DNA of 64,000 nucleotides from an uncultured Bacteroidota bacterium (GTDB taxonomy: Bacteria > Bacteroidota > Bacteroidia > Flavobacteriales > Flavobacteriaceae): contig CABYIO010000001.1 in assembly GCA_902519075.1 (NCBI GenBank), positions 51,856-115,855 on the forward strand, in the 5' to 3' direction. The position numbers and the translations under genes were made by a program. How positions within the stretch are numbered: position 1 is the stretch's first letter; each line of letters begins with the position of its first letter. The notes beneath the pieces are model-generated. The model did no database searches. It worked only from the letters and a program-made list of their open reading frames with translations, and had not been told where the DNA came from. This document shows positions 31,535-41,432 of the stretch, piece by piece.

Positions 31535-32623
31535 ATGGAAACAAAGAGAATAATATTATCAGGCGGAGGAACAGGGGGGCACATTTACCCTGCTATTTCT
31601 ATTGCCAATGAAATATTATTCAGGGATAAGAATACGGAAATTTTATTTGTTGGAGCAAAAAATAAAATGGAAATGAATATAGTGCCAAAGTATGGATTTA
31701 GCATATTAGGATTATGGATTTCGGGAATTAATAGAAATAATTTTTTAAAGAATATTTTAGTTCCTGTTAAATTAGTCATAAGTGTTTTTCAATCATTACT
31801 AATAATTAAAAGGTTTAGCCCAAATGTTGTCATTGGTACTGGAGGTTATGCAAGTGGTCCAATATTATATGTAGCAAATCTTTTAAAAATTCCCACCCTA
31901 ATTCAAGAACAAAATTCTTATCCCGGCATAACTAATAAATTATTATCAAAGAAAGTTAATACTGTATGTGTAGCATATAATTATTTGGACAAATATTTTC
32001 CAAAAGATAAAATTAAATTAACGGGTAACCCCGTAAGATCAAGTATCACTGAAAATTCTGATTCTTTTGAAAAGGGAATTGAATACTATGGTTTGAATCC
32101 CAATAAAAAAACTATGCTTGTAATAGGAGGTAGTTTGGGATCAAGAGAGATTAATAAAGCTATTTACTCAATTCAAGATTATCTAAAATACATTAATCTT
32201 CAAGTGATATGGCAATGTGGTAAGTTATATTTCGAGGAATACAAACAAAAAAACATTCATAGTGAAATCAGATTATATGATTATTTAGATAAAATCGATT
32301 TAGCTTATTCTGTTTCTGATTTTATTATTTCTAGGGCAGGTGCAAGTTCAGTTTCAGAATTATCTATTGTTGGAAAACCTGTAATATTTATACCATCACC
32401 AAATGTTGCGGAGGATCATCAACTAAAAAATGCAAAGTCAATAGTTGAAAATGAAGCAGCTTTGTTGGTTGAGGAAAAAAATATTGATGATTTAAAAAAG
32501 ACAATTTCAGAATTAAACTCATCATCAGATTTGAGAAATAAATTATCAAAGAATATCAAAAAATCTGCATTTAAAAATGCAACAAAAGATATAGTTGATG
32601 AAATTAAAATATTAATGAATTGA
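31535..32623 (+). CDS. murG: UDP-GlcNAc:lipid-linked-MurNAc-pentapeptide GlcNAc transferase
   Basis: ILSGGGTGGHIYPAISIANEI, IGTGGYASGPILYVA, LIQEQNSYPGITNKLLSKKV, GGSLGSREINKAI, ISRAGASSVSELS. Confidence 0.97.
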   Translation: METKRIILSGGGTGGHIYPAISIANEILFRDKNTEILFVGAKNKMEMNIVPKYGFSILGLWISGINRNNFLKNILVPVKLVISVFQSLLIIKRFSPNVVIGTGGYASGPILYVANLLKIPTLIQEQNSYPGITNKLLSKKVNTVCVAYNYLDKYFPKDKIKLTGNPVRSSITENSDSFEKGIEYYGLNPNKKTMLVIGGSLGSREINKAIYSIQDYLKYINLQVIWQCGKLYFEEYKQKNIHSEIRLYDYLDKIDLAYSVSDFIISRAGASSVSELSIVGKPVIFIPSPNVAEDHQLKNAKSIVENEAALLVEEKNIDDLKKTISELNSSSDLRNKLSKNIKKSAFKNATKDIVDEIKILMN

Positions 32624-33975
32624 TGGATTTAAGTTCAATAAATAAAGTGTATTTTATTGGTATAGGAGGTATAGGTATGAGTGCATTGGCAAACTATTTC
32701 CTTCAAAAAAATATTCAGGTCTATGGTTATGATAGAGAGGCTTCAGAAATAACTAAAAACTTAACAAGTTTAGGCTCTAACATTATATATAATTTTAATG
32801 ATTTCAATATAAATGAATTTAAGAGTGATATAGATAATACATTAGTCATTTATACTCCTGCAATTTCAAAAGAGCATCCTTTGCTTACAAAATTCAAGCA
32901 AAATGAATTTAATGTTTTTAAAAGAGCAGAAGTTTTACAAAAAATATCAGAGAATAGTAAATGTATAGCTGTTGCAGGTACACATGGAAAAACGACAACT
33001 TCAGCCATATTGGCACATATATTAAAAGTTTCTGACTTAAAATTCATTGCTTTTGTGGGTGGAATTATGGTTAATTATAATTCTAATTTTCTGTACAACG
33101 GCGAAGACTACATATTAGTGGAAGCAGATGAGTTTGACAGATCATTTTTAAAGCTAAACCCAAATTATGCCTGTATTACCTCTTTAGATTCTGATCATTT
33201 GGATATTTATGAAGATTCAAATTCTCTGATTGAGGCATTTGAACAATTTAAAAACAACATAGTAGAGGATGGTTTTTTAATTTCAAATGAAGATGTGAAA
33301 ATCAACTCTAAAAAATATGGAATAATTGAATCTTCTGATTACTTAGCTAAAAATATTTTAAATAATAAAAGTTTCTCCCAGTTTGACCTCTGTTTTAATG
33401 GCGGTGTTGTAGAAAATTTAAAAATTCATCTACAAGGCCTACATAATGTAATGAATTCGGTTGCCGCGGTTTCTATCGCAATTGAGTTAGGCATTTCAGA
33501 TAAAAAAATCCTAGAGGCTTTAAGTTCTTTTAAAGGTATTGAAAGAAGATTTTCTTATAAAATTGACAATGAAACCATGGTTCTTATTGACGATTATGCT
33601 CACCATCCTGAAGAAATAAAACAGGTTTATAAAACTTTAAAGTTAATTTATCCGAATGATAATTTATTAGTTGTATTCCAGCCTCATTTATATTCTAGAA
33701 CCAGAGATATGTTAGACGAATTTGCTGAGGAGCTTTCAAAGTTTGATGCTGTGATTTTACTAGAAATATATGCTGCAAGGGAGAATCCAATCGAAGGAAT
33801 TAGTTCAGATGTTTTGCTTAAAAGAATTAAATCAAAATATAAATTTTTATCTGAAAAATCTGAATTATCTAGCCTAATAAAAGATATCGGTTTTAAAGTA
33901 AATATAACATTAGGTGCCGGAGATATAGCAAATGAAGTTGAACAAATAAAAAGTGAATTAGAATATGCGATTTAA
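32620..33975 (+). CDS. murC: UDP-N-acetylmuramate--L-alanine ligase
   Basis: YFIGIGGIGMSALANYF, AVAGTHGKTTTSAILAHIL, VEADEFDRSFLKLNPNYACITSLDSDHLDIY, LIDDYAHHPEEIKQVY. Confidence 0.97.
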   Translation: MMDLSSINKVYFIGIGGIGMSALANYFLQKNIQVYGYDREASEITKNLTSLGSNIIYNFNDFNINEFKSDIDNTLVIYTPAISKEHPLLTKFKQNEFNVFKRAEVLQKISENSKCIAVAGTHGKTTTSAILAHILKVSDLKFIAFVGGIMVNYNSNFLYNGEDYILVEADEFDRSFLKLNPNYACITSLDSDHLDIYEDSNSLIEAFEQFKNNIVEDGFLISNEDVKINSKKYGIIESSDYLAKNILNNKSFSQFDLCFNGGVVENLKIHLQGLHNVMNSVAAVSIAIELGISDKKILEALSSFKGIERRFSYKIDNETMVLIDDYAHHPEEIKQVYKTLKLIYPNDNLLVVFQPHLYSRTRDMLDEFAEELSKFDAVILLEIYAARENPIEGISSDVLLKRIKSKYKFLSEKSELSSLIKDIGFKVNITLGAGDIANEVEQIKSELEYAI

Positions 33976-34675
33976 TTGGGGTAAAATATTCTTGGTGCTT
34001 AGTTTAATTTTTTCAATAGGTGTTTTTTATGCTTCCAATATAAAAAACAACAGTAGAATTATTAATAAAATTCATGTGAAAATCATACCAAACTCGTCAT
34101 ATTTTATCTCAGCAGATTCTATTCAAAATAGTATAAATAAATACATTCTAACATCCAAAGATTCTATTTCATTATCTAAAATCGAACAAGAAATTGATAA
34201 AAATACATATGTCGAAAAGTCTCAGGTTTATATGAAGATTGGACAAGAGTTAAATGTAGACATAAAGCAAAAAGAGCCTATTGCAAGAGTAATTACATCT
34301 GATAGTATTTTCTATTTAGATAAAAATTCAAATTTTATGAGTCTATCAAAATTAAAATCATCAAATGTTCCATTGATTTTTGGTTTTTCAGAAAACTCGG
34401 ATTTAAAATATTTAACAGAGATTTCACTAATGATAAAAAATGACGAGTTTTTAAATAAAAACATATCTCAGATTTTCATCAAAGATGATCAGAAAATTGA
34501 TTTGAAAATGAGAGGAAATAATACAATAATTGAATTTGGCAATAACAATAGGTTGAAAAATAAAATTCAAAATTTAAAAGCATTTTATAATAGAGCTATT
34601 TCAAAAAATGAAATTGACAAATACAAAAAAATAAATCTACGATTTGAAAATCAGGTTGTGGTGGTAAAAAAATAA
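33965..34675 (+). CDS. ftsQ: FtsQ-like cell division protein (POTRA)
   Basis: Single N-terminal TM, extracytoplasmic domain, position between murC and ftsA. Confidence 0.82.
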   Translation: MRFNWGKIFLVLSLIFSIGVFYASNIKNNSRIINKIHVKIIPNSSYFISADSIQNSINKYILTSKDSISLSKIEQEIDKNTYVEKSQVYMKIGQELNVDIKQKEPIARVITSDSIFYLDKNSNFMSLSKLKSSNVPLIFGFSENSDLKYLTEISLMIKNDEFLNKNISQIFIKDDQKIDLKMRGNNTIIEFGNNNRLKNKIQNLKAFYNRAISKNEIDKYKKINLRFENQVVVVKK

Positions 34676-34680
34676 AGCTT

Positions 34681-36024
34681 ATGAAAGAAAATATGATTTC
34701 AATTGGATTAGACATAGGAACAACAAAGATAGTTGCTATGATTGGGCAAACGAATGAATATAATAAAATGAAAATTTTAGGGGTTGGAAAATCAATTAGT
34801 TTGGGAGTTCATCGAGGTGTTGTTAATAATATTACTCAAACAATTCAATCCATTCAACAAGCTGTATCTGAAGCTGAGGGACTTTCGGGAATTAAAGTAG
34901 GCGGTGTAACAGTTGGAATTGCTGGACAGCATATAAGGAGTTTGCAGCATAGTGACTATATCACAAGAGAAAATTCAGAGCAGGTAATAGACGAAAATGA
35001 TATAGAAAAATTAATTAATCAAGTACATAAACTAGTAATGCTTCCGGGGGAGGAAATTATTCATGTTTTACCACAAGAATATAAGGTCGATGGTCAAGCT
35101 GAAATTAAAGAGCCAATTGGAATGTATGGAGGCAGATTAGAGGCTAACTTTCATGTCGTTGTGGGTCAAGTTTCATCGATAAGAAATATTGGTAGATGCA
35201 TAAAAAGTGCTGGTTTAGATTTGGACGGAATCACCCTTGAACCATTAGCATCAGCGAATGCGGTTTTAAGTCACGAGGAAAAAGAAGCTGGAGTTGCTTT
35301 AATCGATATTGGTGGAGGTACTACCGATTTAGCAATATTCAAAGACGGAATTATAAGACACACTGCAGTTATTCCTTTTGGTGGAAATGTAATCACCGAG
35401 GATATTAAAGAGGGGTGCTCAATTATTGAAAAGCAAGCAGAATTATTAAAGGTAAAATTTGGATCTGCATGGCCAGGAGAAAATAAAGAGAATGAAATAG
35501 TTTCCATTCCAGGTTTGAGAGGCAGAGACCCTAAAGAAATATCCTTAAAAAATCTCTCCAAAATTATTAACGCAAGAACTGTTGAAATTATTGAGCAGGT
35601 CTATTTGGAGATAAAGAATTATGGACATGAAGAGCAAAAGAAAAAATTAATAGCAGGAATCGTATTAACAGGGGGAGGAAGTCAATTAAAACATTTAAAA
35701 CAATTAGTTGAGTTCGTAACCGGTATGGATACAAGAGTTGGTTATCCAAATGAACATTTAGCTGGCGATACTGATAAAAATGTAACCAGTCCACTATATG
35801 CTACAGCCGTAGGATTGGTGATGGATGGTCTTTCAAAAATTGAAAAAAATAATATAGAAAATACCGAATTTGAAAATTCTGTTGATGAATCAGAAGTTTC
35901 TGAAACTACTTTTGAAAATAATTCGGAAGAAATTGAGAAAAAACCTGAAAAAAAGATAAAAAGAGAGTCTTTTTTAGATAAACTAACTAAGAATCTTCAA
36001 GATTTTTTAGATAATGCTGAATAA
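34681..36024 (+). CDS. ftsA: Cell division protein FtsA
   Basis: ISIGLDIGTTKIVAMIGQ, VTVGIAGQHIRS, ALIDIGGGTTDLAIFKDG, GIVLTGGGSQLKHLKQLVE; C-terminal amphipathic tail ESFLDKLTKNLQDFLDNAE. Confidence 0.96.
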   Translation: MKENMISIGLDIGTTKIVAMIGQTNEYNKMKILGVGKSISLGVHRGVVNNITQTIQSIQQAVSEAEGLSGIKVGGVTVGIAGQHIRSLQHSDYITRENSEQVIDENDIEKLINQVHKLVMLPGEEIIHVLPQEYKVDGQAEIKEPIGMYGGRLEANFHVVVGQVSSIRNIGRCIKSAGLDLDGITLEPLASANAVLSHEEKEAGVALIDIGGGTTDLAIFKDGIIRHTAVIPFGGNVITEDIKEGCSIIEKQAELLKVKFGSAWPGENKENEIVSIPGLRGRDPKEISLKNLSKIINARTVEIIEQVYLEIKNYGHEEQKKKLIAGIVLTGGGSQLKHLKQLVEFVTGMDTRVGYPNEHLAGDTDKNVTSPLYATAVGLVMDGLSKIEKNNIENTEFENSVDESEVSETTFENNSEEIEKKPEKKIKRESFLDKLTKNLQDFLDNAE

Positions 36025-36042
36025 TAATATAAATACTGTACC

Positions 36043-37962
36043 ATGGATGAAAATTTAGATTTAGGAATTAGCTTTGATTTACCAAAAAATCAATCAAATG
36101 TAATTAAAGCTATTGGTGTTGGTGGAGGAGGTAGCAATGCTATCAACCACATGTACCGTCAAGGAATTAAAGGAGTTGATTTCGTTATTTGTAACACAGA
36201 TGCTCAAGCACTAAATAACAGTGGAGTACCTAATAAAATACAATTGGGTGTTAATTTAACTGAAGGATTAGGGGCTGGAGCAAATCCTGAAATTGGTGAA
36301 AAAGCTGCATTGGAAAGTGCAGAGGATATAATGGCTATGCTTAATGTGAATACAAAAATGGTATTTATAACTGCTGGAATGGGTGGAGGAACTGGAACTG
36401 GAGCTGCCCCGATTATTGCACAGATGGCAAGGGAGATGAATATTTTAACTGTTGGTATTGTTACAACTCCATTTAGTTTTGAAGGCAAATTGAGGAATGA
36501 CCAAGCCCAAGCAGGTATTGAAAAATTAAGAAATCATGTAGATTCATTAATTATCATTAATAATAATAAATTAAGAGAAGTCTACGGGAATTTAGGATTC
36601 AAAGCTGGTTTTTCAAAAGCAGATGAAGTATTATCAACTGCATCTAAGGGAATTGCTGAGGTTATCACGCATCATTACACTCAGAATATTGATTTGAAGG
36701 ATGCAAAAACAGTACTTAGTAATAGTGGTACAGCTATTATGGGTGCTGCTTCATCGTCTGGTAGTAATCGTGCTAATGATGCAATCACAAAAGCTTTAGA
36801 TTCTCCGCTTTTAAATGATAATCGAATAACAGGTGCAAAAAATGTATTATTATTAATTGTTTCTGGAAATGAGGAAATAACCATTGATGAAATAGGTGAA
36901 ATAAATGATTACATACAAGAACAAGCCGGATATGGAGCTAATATTATTATGGGTGTTGGCGAAGACCCTGAACTCTTTGATTCGATTTCGGTAACGGTAA
37001 TCGCAACAGGATTTAATGTTGATCAGCAAAATGAAATTTCAAATACAGAACCAGAAAAAATAGTTCATGAGTTAGAGGGTGATAATTTATTCTCTCACGT
37101 TTCTGAAATTAATGAAACAAATGACACCATTGATAAAGAAACTGAAATTGAAAATAGCGATAGGATTATACATATATTAGAGGAAGAAACTGAAATCGAG
37201 ACTCAAAATGAAATTAATCCTGAAGAAGATTTTAAAAACAAACTTGAGTTAGAAAGTGAAGAAGAAGTTTCAGAAGAAAAAATAGTTCACATTCTTGATG
37301 AGGTGGAAGAAGTTGAGGAAGATATTAACTTCGATATTGAAGATGAGATTTCTGCATTGAATACCTCAGAAACCAATCAAATTGATATTAATTCATTTGA
37401 GGATGATACTAAAGAAGAAATTGAGAAATTTGATAATGATTATGAAACTGAATCTTCTTCAATCGAATGGTCATTATTTGATGAAAAGGAAAAAAATAAT
37501 ATTTCTGAAGTTGAATCTCAAGAATCTGAATTGGAGGAAAATGACATAATTGATAACGACAATAATTTTAATAATGAAAATGAAGATAATCATTTATTTG
37601 AATCTGTAATTGAGATAGAAAGTAAAATGAATTCGTCTGAAATTGATACTACAACAATAGAAGCTATTGACGAATCCCAAAAAGAAGAGTTGCAAGATCC
37701 TTTTAATTCATCACTTTCAGATTTTCAAAAGCAAAGATCTGCAGAAAGAAGGTTACGCATGAAGGAATTTAATTACAAGTTCAACAAGTCAAAGATTGAT
37801 GATATTGAAAATGAACCTGCTTACAAAAGAAGGGGTGTAGAATTGGAAAATAAAAATTACTCAGAGGAAAATGAAATTTCTAGGACATCAATTACATTAG
37901 ACGAGAATGATGACATGAAAATTAGAAAAAACAATTCATTTCTTCATGATAACGTTGATTAA
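36043..37962 (+). CDS. ftsZ: Cell division protein FtsZ with long acidic C-terminal linker
   Basis: IKAIGVGGGGSNAINHMYRQGIKGVDFVICNTDAQAL, FITAGMGGGTGTGAAPIIAQMAREMNILTVGIVTTPFSFEG; about 300 aa Glu/Asp-rich linker; KNNSFLHDNVD C-terminus. Confidence 0.97.
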   Translation: MDENLDLGISFDLPKNQSNVIKAIGVGGGGSNAINHMYRQGIKGVDFVICNTDAQALNNSGVPNKIQLGVNLTEGLGAGANPEIGEKAALESAEDIMAMLNVNTKMVFITAGMGGGTGTGAAPIIAQMAREMNILTVGIVTTPFSFEGKLRNDQAQAGIEKLRNHVDSLIIINNNKLREVYGNLGFKAGFSKADEVLSTASKGIAEVITHHYTQNIDLKDAKTVLSNSGTAIMGAASSSGSNRANDAITKALDSPLLNDNRITGAKNVLLLIVSGNEEITIDEIGEINDYIQEQAGYGANIIMGVGEDPELFDSISVTVIATGFNVDQQNEISNTEPEKIVHELEGDNLFSHVSEINETNDTIDKETEIENSDRIIHILEEETEIETQNEINPEEDFKNKLELESEEEVSEEKIVHILDEVEEVEEDINFDIEDEISALNTSETNQIDINSFEDDTKEEIEKFDNDYETESSSIEWSLFDEKEKNNISEVESQESELEENDIIDNDNNFNNENEDNHLFESVIEIESKMNSSEIDTTTIEAIDESQKEELQDPFNSSLSDFQKQRSAERRLRMKEFNYKFNKSKIDDIENEPAYKRRGVELENKNYSEENEISRTSITLDENDDMKIRKNNSFLHDNVD

Positions 37963-37995
37963 GATAAGTGAAGATTCAAAATTGAATTATTATTC

Positions 37996-39000
37996 ATGAA
38001 TAAAAAAAATATTTTAGTTACTGGGGGTGCCGGATATATCGGTTCACATACTTTGGTTGAGTTATATAATTCTGGTTTCAATCCAGTTGTGGTTGATAAT
38101 TTGTCAAACAGCTCCTTAAATAACATAACAGGTGCTGAGCAAATAATAAAAAGTAAGATTGATTTTTATAAAGTTGATTGCACAGATTTTAAGCAAATGG
38201 ATAAGGTATTCAAGGAGCAAAAAAATATTGATGCAGTTATACATTTTGCTGCTTTCAAATCCGTTGAGGAATCTGTGAGACAACCAGATAAATATTTCTC
38301 TAATAACATTGGTTCACTAGAAACATTGATAGATTTAATGAATAGCCATAATGTTAATAACATTATTTTTTCATCTTCTTGTACCGTATATGGAACTCCA
38401 GAATTTTTACCTGTAAATGAATTTGCACCTTTTGGAAAAGCTGAATCCCCCTATGGTGAAACAAAACAATTGTGCGAAAAAATAATTGAAAATTCTAAAA
38501 TTAACAGTATATCATTAAGATATTTTAACCCGGTTGGCTCTCATTCTTCTAGTTTGATTGGTGATTGCTCAGCTGATAAACCAAATAATCTAGTCCCGAT
38601 TATTTGTGAGGTAGCAAGTGGTAAAAGAAAGTCTATGCAAATATTTGGTAACGATTATAATACTACTGATGGTACATGTGTAAGAGATTACATACATGTA
38701 GTTGATTTAGCAAAGGCACATGTTATGGCTGTAAATAATATTTTAAATAATACTAAAATAAAAACCGCTTATAATCTGGGTGTAGGAAAAGGAGTAAGTG
38801 TTCAAGAGGTTATTGACTTATTTCAAAAAGTTAATAATTTAGAAATTTCATATGAATTAGGTCCAAGAAGGGCTGGTGATGTTGAAAAAATTTACTCTGA
38901 TAACACCAAAATTAATGATGAATTAGGGTGGTTTCCAGTTATGAGTTTTGAGTCAGCGCTAGAAAGTGCATGGAATTGGGAAAAATTAAAAAATTTATAA
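37996..39000 (+). CDS. galE: UDP-glucose 4-epimerase
   Basis: ILVTGGAGYIGSHTLVELYNSGFNPVVVDNLSNS, SSSCTVYGTPEFLPVNE, SPYGETKQLCEKI, GDCSADKPNNLVPIICEVASG. Confidence 0.95.
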   Translation: MNKKNILVTGGAGYIGSHTLVELYNSGFNPVVVDNLSNSSLNNITGAEQIIKSKIDFYKVDCTDFKQMDKVFKEQKNIDAVIHFAAFKSVEESVRQPDKYFSNNIGSLETLIDLMNSHNVNNIIFSSSCTVYGTPEFLPVNEFAPFGKAESPYGETKQLCEKIIENSKINSISLRYFNPVGSHSSSLIGDCSADKPNNLVPIICEVASGKRKSMQIFGNDYNTTDGTCVRDYIHVVDLAKAHVMAVNNILNNTKIKTAYNLGVGKGVSVQEVIDLFQKVNNLEISYELGPRRAGDVEKIYSDNTKINDELGWFPVMSFESALESAWNWEKLKNL

Positions 39001-39030
39001 TGATTATATTTAAAGTTTAAGCATATTTAT

Positions 39031-39480
39031 ATGGGTTTAGAATTAAAAATTACAACTGCCATAAAAGAGGCAATGAAAAGTAAAAATCAAACAGCATTAA
39101 CAGCGCTTAGAGCTGTTAAGTCAGCTATTTTATTACATAAAACACAGAAATCATCTAGCGCAGAATTATCCCAGGAAGACGAAATGAAAATACTGCAAAA
39201 GTTGGTAAAACAAAGAAAAGACAGCGCTGATATTTATAAATGCCAAGCTAGAAATGATTTAGCTGATCCTGAGTTAAAAGAGGCAGAGTTAATACAGCAA
39301 TTCTTACCTAAAGCACTTTCTGAAGAAGAGGTTAAAGAGGTTATAAAATCTATCATTAAGGAAATAGGAGCGGAAGGAATGAAAGATATGGGTAAAGTTA
39401 TGGGTATATCAACAAAGAAACTAATGGGTAAGGCTGATGGAAAGATGATATCTACAATAGTCAAAGAATTTTTATCTTGA
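39031..39480 (+). CDS. GatB/YqeY domain-containing protein
   Basis: ALRAVKSAILLHKTQK, LQKLVKQRKDSADIY, EGMKDMGKVMGISTKKLMGKADGKMISTIVKEFL. Confidence 0.93.
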   Translation: MGLELKITTAIKEAMKSKNQTALTALRAVKSAILLHKTQKSSSAELSQEDEMKILQKLVKQRKDSADIYKCQARNDLADPELKEAELIQQFLPKALSEEEVKEVIKSIIKEIGAEGMKDMGKVMGISTKKLMGKADGKMISTIVKEFLS

Positions 39481-39488
39481 AAAAAAAA

Positions 39489-39562
39489 GGCTCAGTAGTT
39501 CAACTGGATAGAATATCAGATTTCGGCTCTGAGGGTTGGGGGTTCGAATCCTCCCTGGGCCA
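39489..39562 (+). tRNA. tRNA-Arg, anticodon TCG, no encoded CCA
   Basis: Cloverleaf by hand: acceptor GGCTCAG/CTGGGCC (one G-U), D-arm GTTC/GAAT, anticodon stem TCAGA-TTTCGGC-TCTGA, T-arm GGGGG-TTCGAAT-CCTCC, discriminator A. Confidence 0.93.
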
Positions 39563-40382
39563 CTTTCTACTATTCTTTTTTTTATTAGTTAACAATATAG
39601 GAGCACAGGATATTATTTCTAGAATTGAGTTACCGCGCTACATAAATGAAACTTCGGGTCTAGAATTTTATAATGATTATTTGGTTACACATAATGATTC
39701 TGGAAATGACCCTATCTTATATTACCTAGATAAGAAAGGTAATATTTTATTTAAAAGAAGTTTTGACTCTTTAATTAATAACGACTGGGAGGACCTAACT
39801 ACTGATAAAGATTTTCTTTATATAGCTGATATGGGGAATAATTTTGACACAAGAAAAAATCTACAAATAGTTAAAGTACCAATAGATCCAACAATAAAGA
39901 AAATTGAATTTATTAATTTTTATTATCCAGAGCAATCTGAATTTGAATTTAGACTATTATCAATGTATGATGCAGAAGGATTAATTTCAATTGATGATTA
40001 CCTTTTAATATTTACTAAAAACAGAGCAAAAGAAATTACAGATATTTATAAGATACCAAAGATACCAGGTAATCATATTGCAGAAAAGATTGGTAGTCTT
40101 AATTGTCAGTCCATAGTAACCGGTGCAGATTACGATAAAGAGTTAAATCTTTTAGTACTGACATCAACGTTTAAATTTGAAGTATACTATATATTGAAAA
40201 TAGAAGACTTTGACCTCAAAAATATTGTTAAAAATAAAATTGACATGTACGAAATCCCATTAGAGAAAACTCAAGTTGAGTCTATCAAAATAATTGATAA
40301 AAATACCTTTTGGGTTACATCTGAAGCAGAAACTTTTGGAAGTCCAATGATGTATAGAATAAAAATAAATAGTGTACATTAA
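39555..40382 (+). CDS. Secreted protein of unknown function (possibly beta-propeller); start codon uncertain, frame overlaps the tRNA-Arg
   Basis: Signal-peptide-like HFLLFFFLLVNNIGAQ directly follows the tRNA; no ATG/GTG/TTG in frame between tRNA and signal peptide; CTG at 39555 lies in the tRNA acceptor strand; the ORF track uses TTG 39477 and translates through the tRNA. Body contains ETSGLEFYNDYLVTHNDSGNDP, NDWEDLTTDKDFLYIADMGNN, MYDAEGLIS. Confidence 0.6.
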   Translation: MGHFLLFFFLLVNNIGAQDIISRIELPRYINETSGLEFYNDYLVTHNDSGNDPILYYLDKKGNILFKRSFDSLINNDWEDLTTDKDFLYIADMGNNFDTRKNLQIVKVPIDPTIKKIEFINFYYPEQSEFEFRLLSMYDAEGLISIDDYLLIFTKNRAKEITDIYKIPKIPGNHIAEKIGSLNCQSIVTGADYDKELNLLVLTSTFKFEVYYILKIEDFDLKNIVKNKIDMYEIPLEKTQVESIKIIDKNTFWVTSEAETFGSPMMYRIKINSVH

Positions 40383-40457
40383 TATATCTTGTTTATTATT
40401 TGTAATGGCCTAATCCTTTGTTTATATTTAGCGCCTGCTAATGAAATAAATTTAAAA

Positions 40458-41027
40458 ATGTCAACAAATTTAACAAAACATAATTTTACTGTTACCAGAG
40501 AAAGAAGAGAGGAAGTTAATGGTCAAAAGGGAATGGTACTATGGTTCACTGGACTTTCTGGCTCTGGAAAATCTACTATTGCCAATGCCTTGGACGACGA
40601 GTTAAATAAACTTGGAAAGAAAACTTATATCCTAGATGGCGATAATATAAGAATGGGATTAAACAAGGATTTATCTTTTTCAGCTGAGGATAGAAAAGAA
40701 AATATCAGAAGAATAAGTGAAGTAGCTAAGCTTTTTGCAGACTCAGGTACTATTGTTTTGACAGCATTTATATCTCCATATATATCAGATAGACAAGCTG
40801 CAAGGGATTTAATCGGGGATGACTTTAGTGAGGTATTTGTTGATGCAGATATTGAAGAATGTATTAAGAGAGATCCTAAAGGTTTATATAAAAAAGCTTT
40901 AGCAGGTGAGATAAAAGGCTTCACAGGAATTGACGCACCGTATGAAAAACCTACTCAAGCTGAAATAATAATTAAGGATCTTTCAATTTCTGAATCTGTA
41001 GAATCTTTACTTAAATATATAAATTGA
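40458..41027 (+). CDS. cysC: Adenylylsulfate (APS) kinase
   Basis: [96 protein letters not shown] start preferred. Confidence 0.96.
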   Translation: MSTNLTKHNFTVTRERREEVNGQKGMVLWFTGLSGSGKSTIANALDDELNKLGKKTYILDGDNIRMGLNKDLSFSAEDRKENIRRISEVAKLFADSGTIVLTAFISPYISDRQAARDLIGDDFSEVFVDADIEECIKRDPKGLYKKALAGEIKGFTGIDAPYEKPTQAEIIIKDLSISESVESLLKYIN

Positions 41028-41030
41028 TAT

Positions 41031-41429
41031 ATGATAAGAGGCTTTACAGCTGGAAATTTTGATGTAATACACCCAGGATATATCAAATTATTCAAGGAAT
41101 GTTTTGAAAATTGTGATCATTTCACAATTTTTCTTCATTCCGACCCCTCTATTGAAAGACCAAACAAACTTAAACCTATTTTAGAACTCGATGAAAGAAT
41201 CGAATTGCTTGAATCCATCAAGTATATTTCTGAAATTAAGACTTACACATACGAATCTGAATTATATGAATTAATCAAGAGTGGAAATTTCAATATTAGA
41301 TTTCTTGGAGATGACTACAAAAATAAAAAATATACTGGTGATGATTTGGATATAAAAATTCACTTTATCAACAGAGACCACGGATGGTCAACTACTAAAT
41401 TCAAAACTTTAATTTCTAAATCAATATAA
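41031..41429 (+). CDS. TagD-like cytidylyltransferase family protein with altered HxGH motif (HPGY)
   Basis: GFTAGNFDVIHPGYIKLFKECFENCDHFTIFLHSD, LDERIELLESIKYISEIKTY, FLGDDYKNKKYTGDDL, GWSTTKFKTLI. Confidence 0.82.
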   Translation: MIRGFTAGNFDVIHPGYIKLFKECFENCDHFTIFLHSDPSIERPNKLKPILELDERIELLESIKYISEIKTYTYESELYELIKSGNFNIRFLGDDYKNKKYTGDDLDIKIHFINRDHGWSTTKFKTLISKSI

Positions 41430-41432
41430 ATC

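Noticed and set aside
35271-36884. Antisense ORFs in ftsA/ftsZ (35271-35561, 35588-35794, 36204-36488, 36681-36884)
   Set aside because: Shadow ORFs of highly conserved genes on the opposite strand; Ser/Ile/Pro-rich translations typical of antisense reading.
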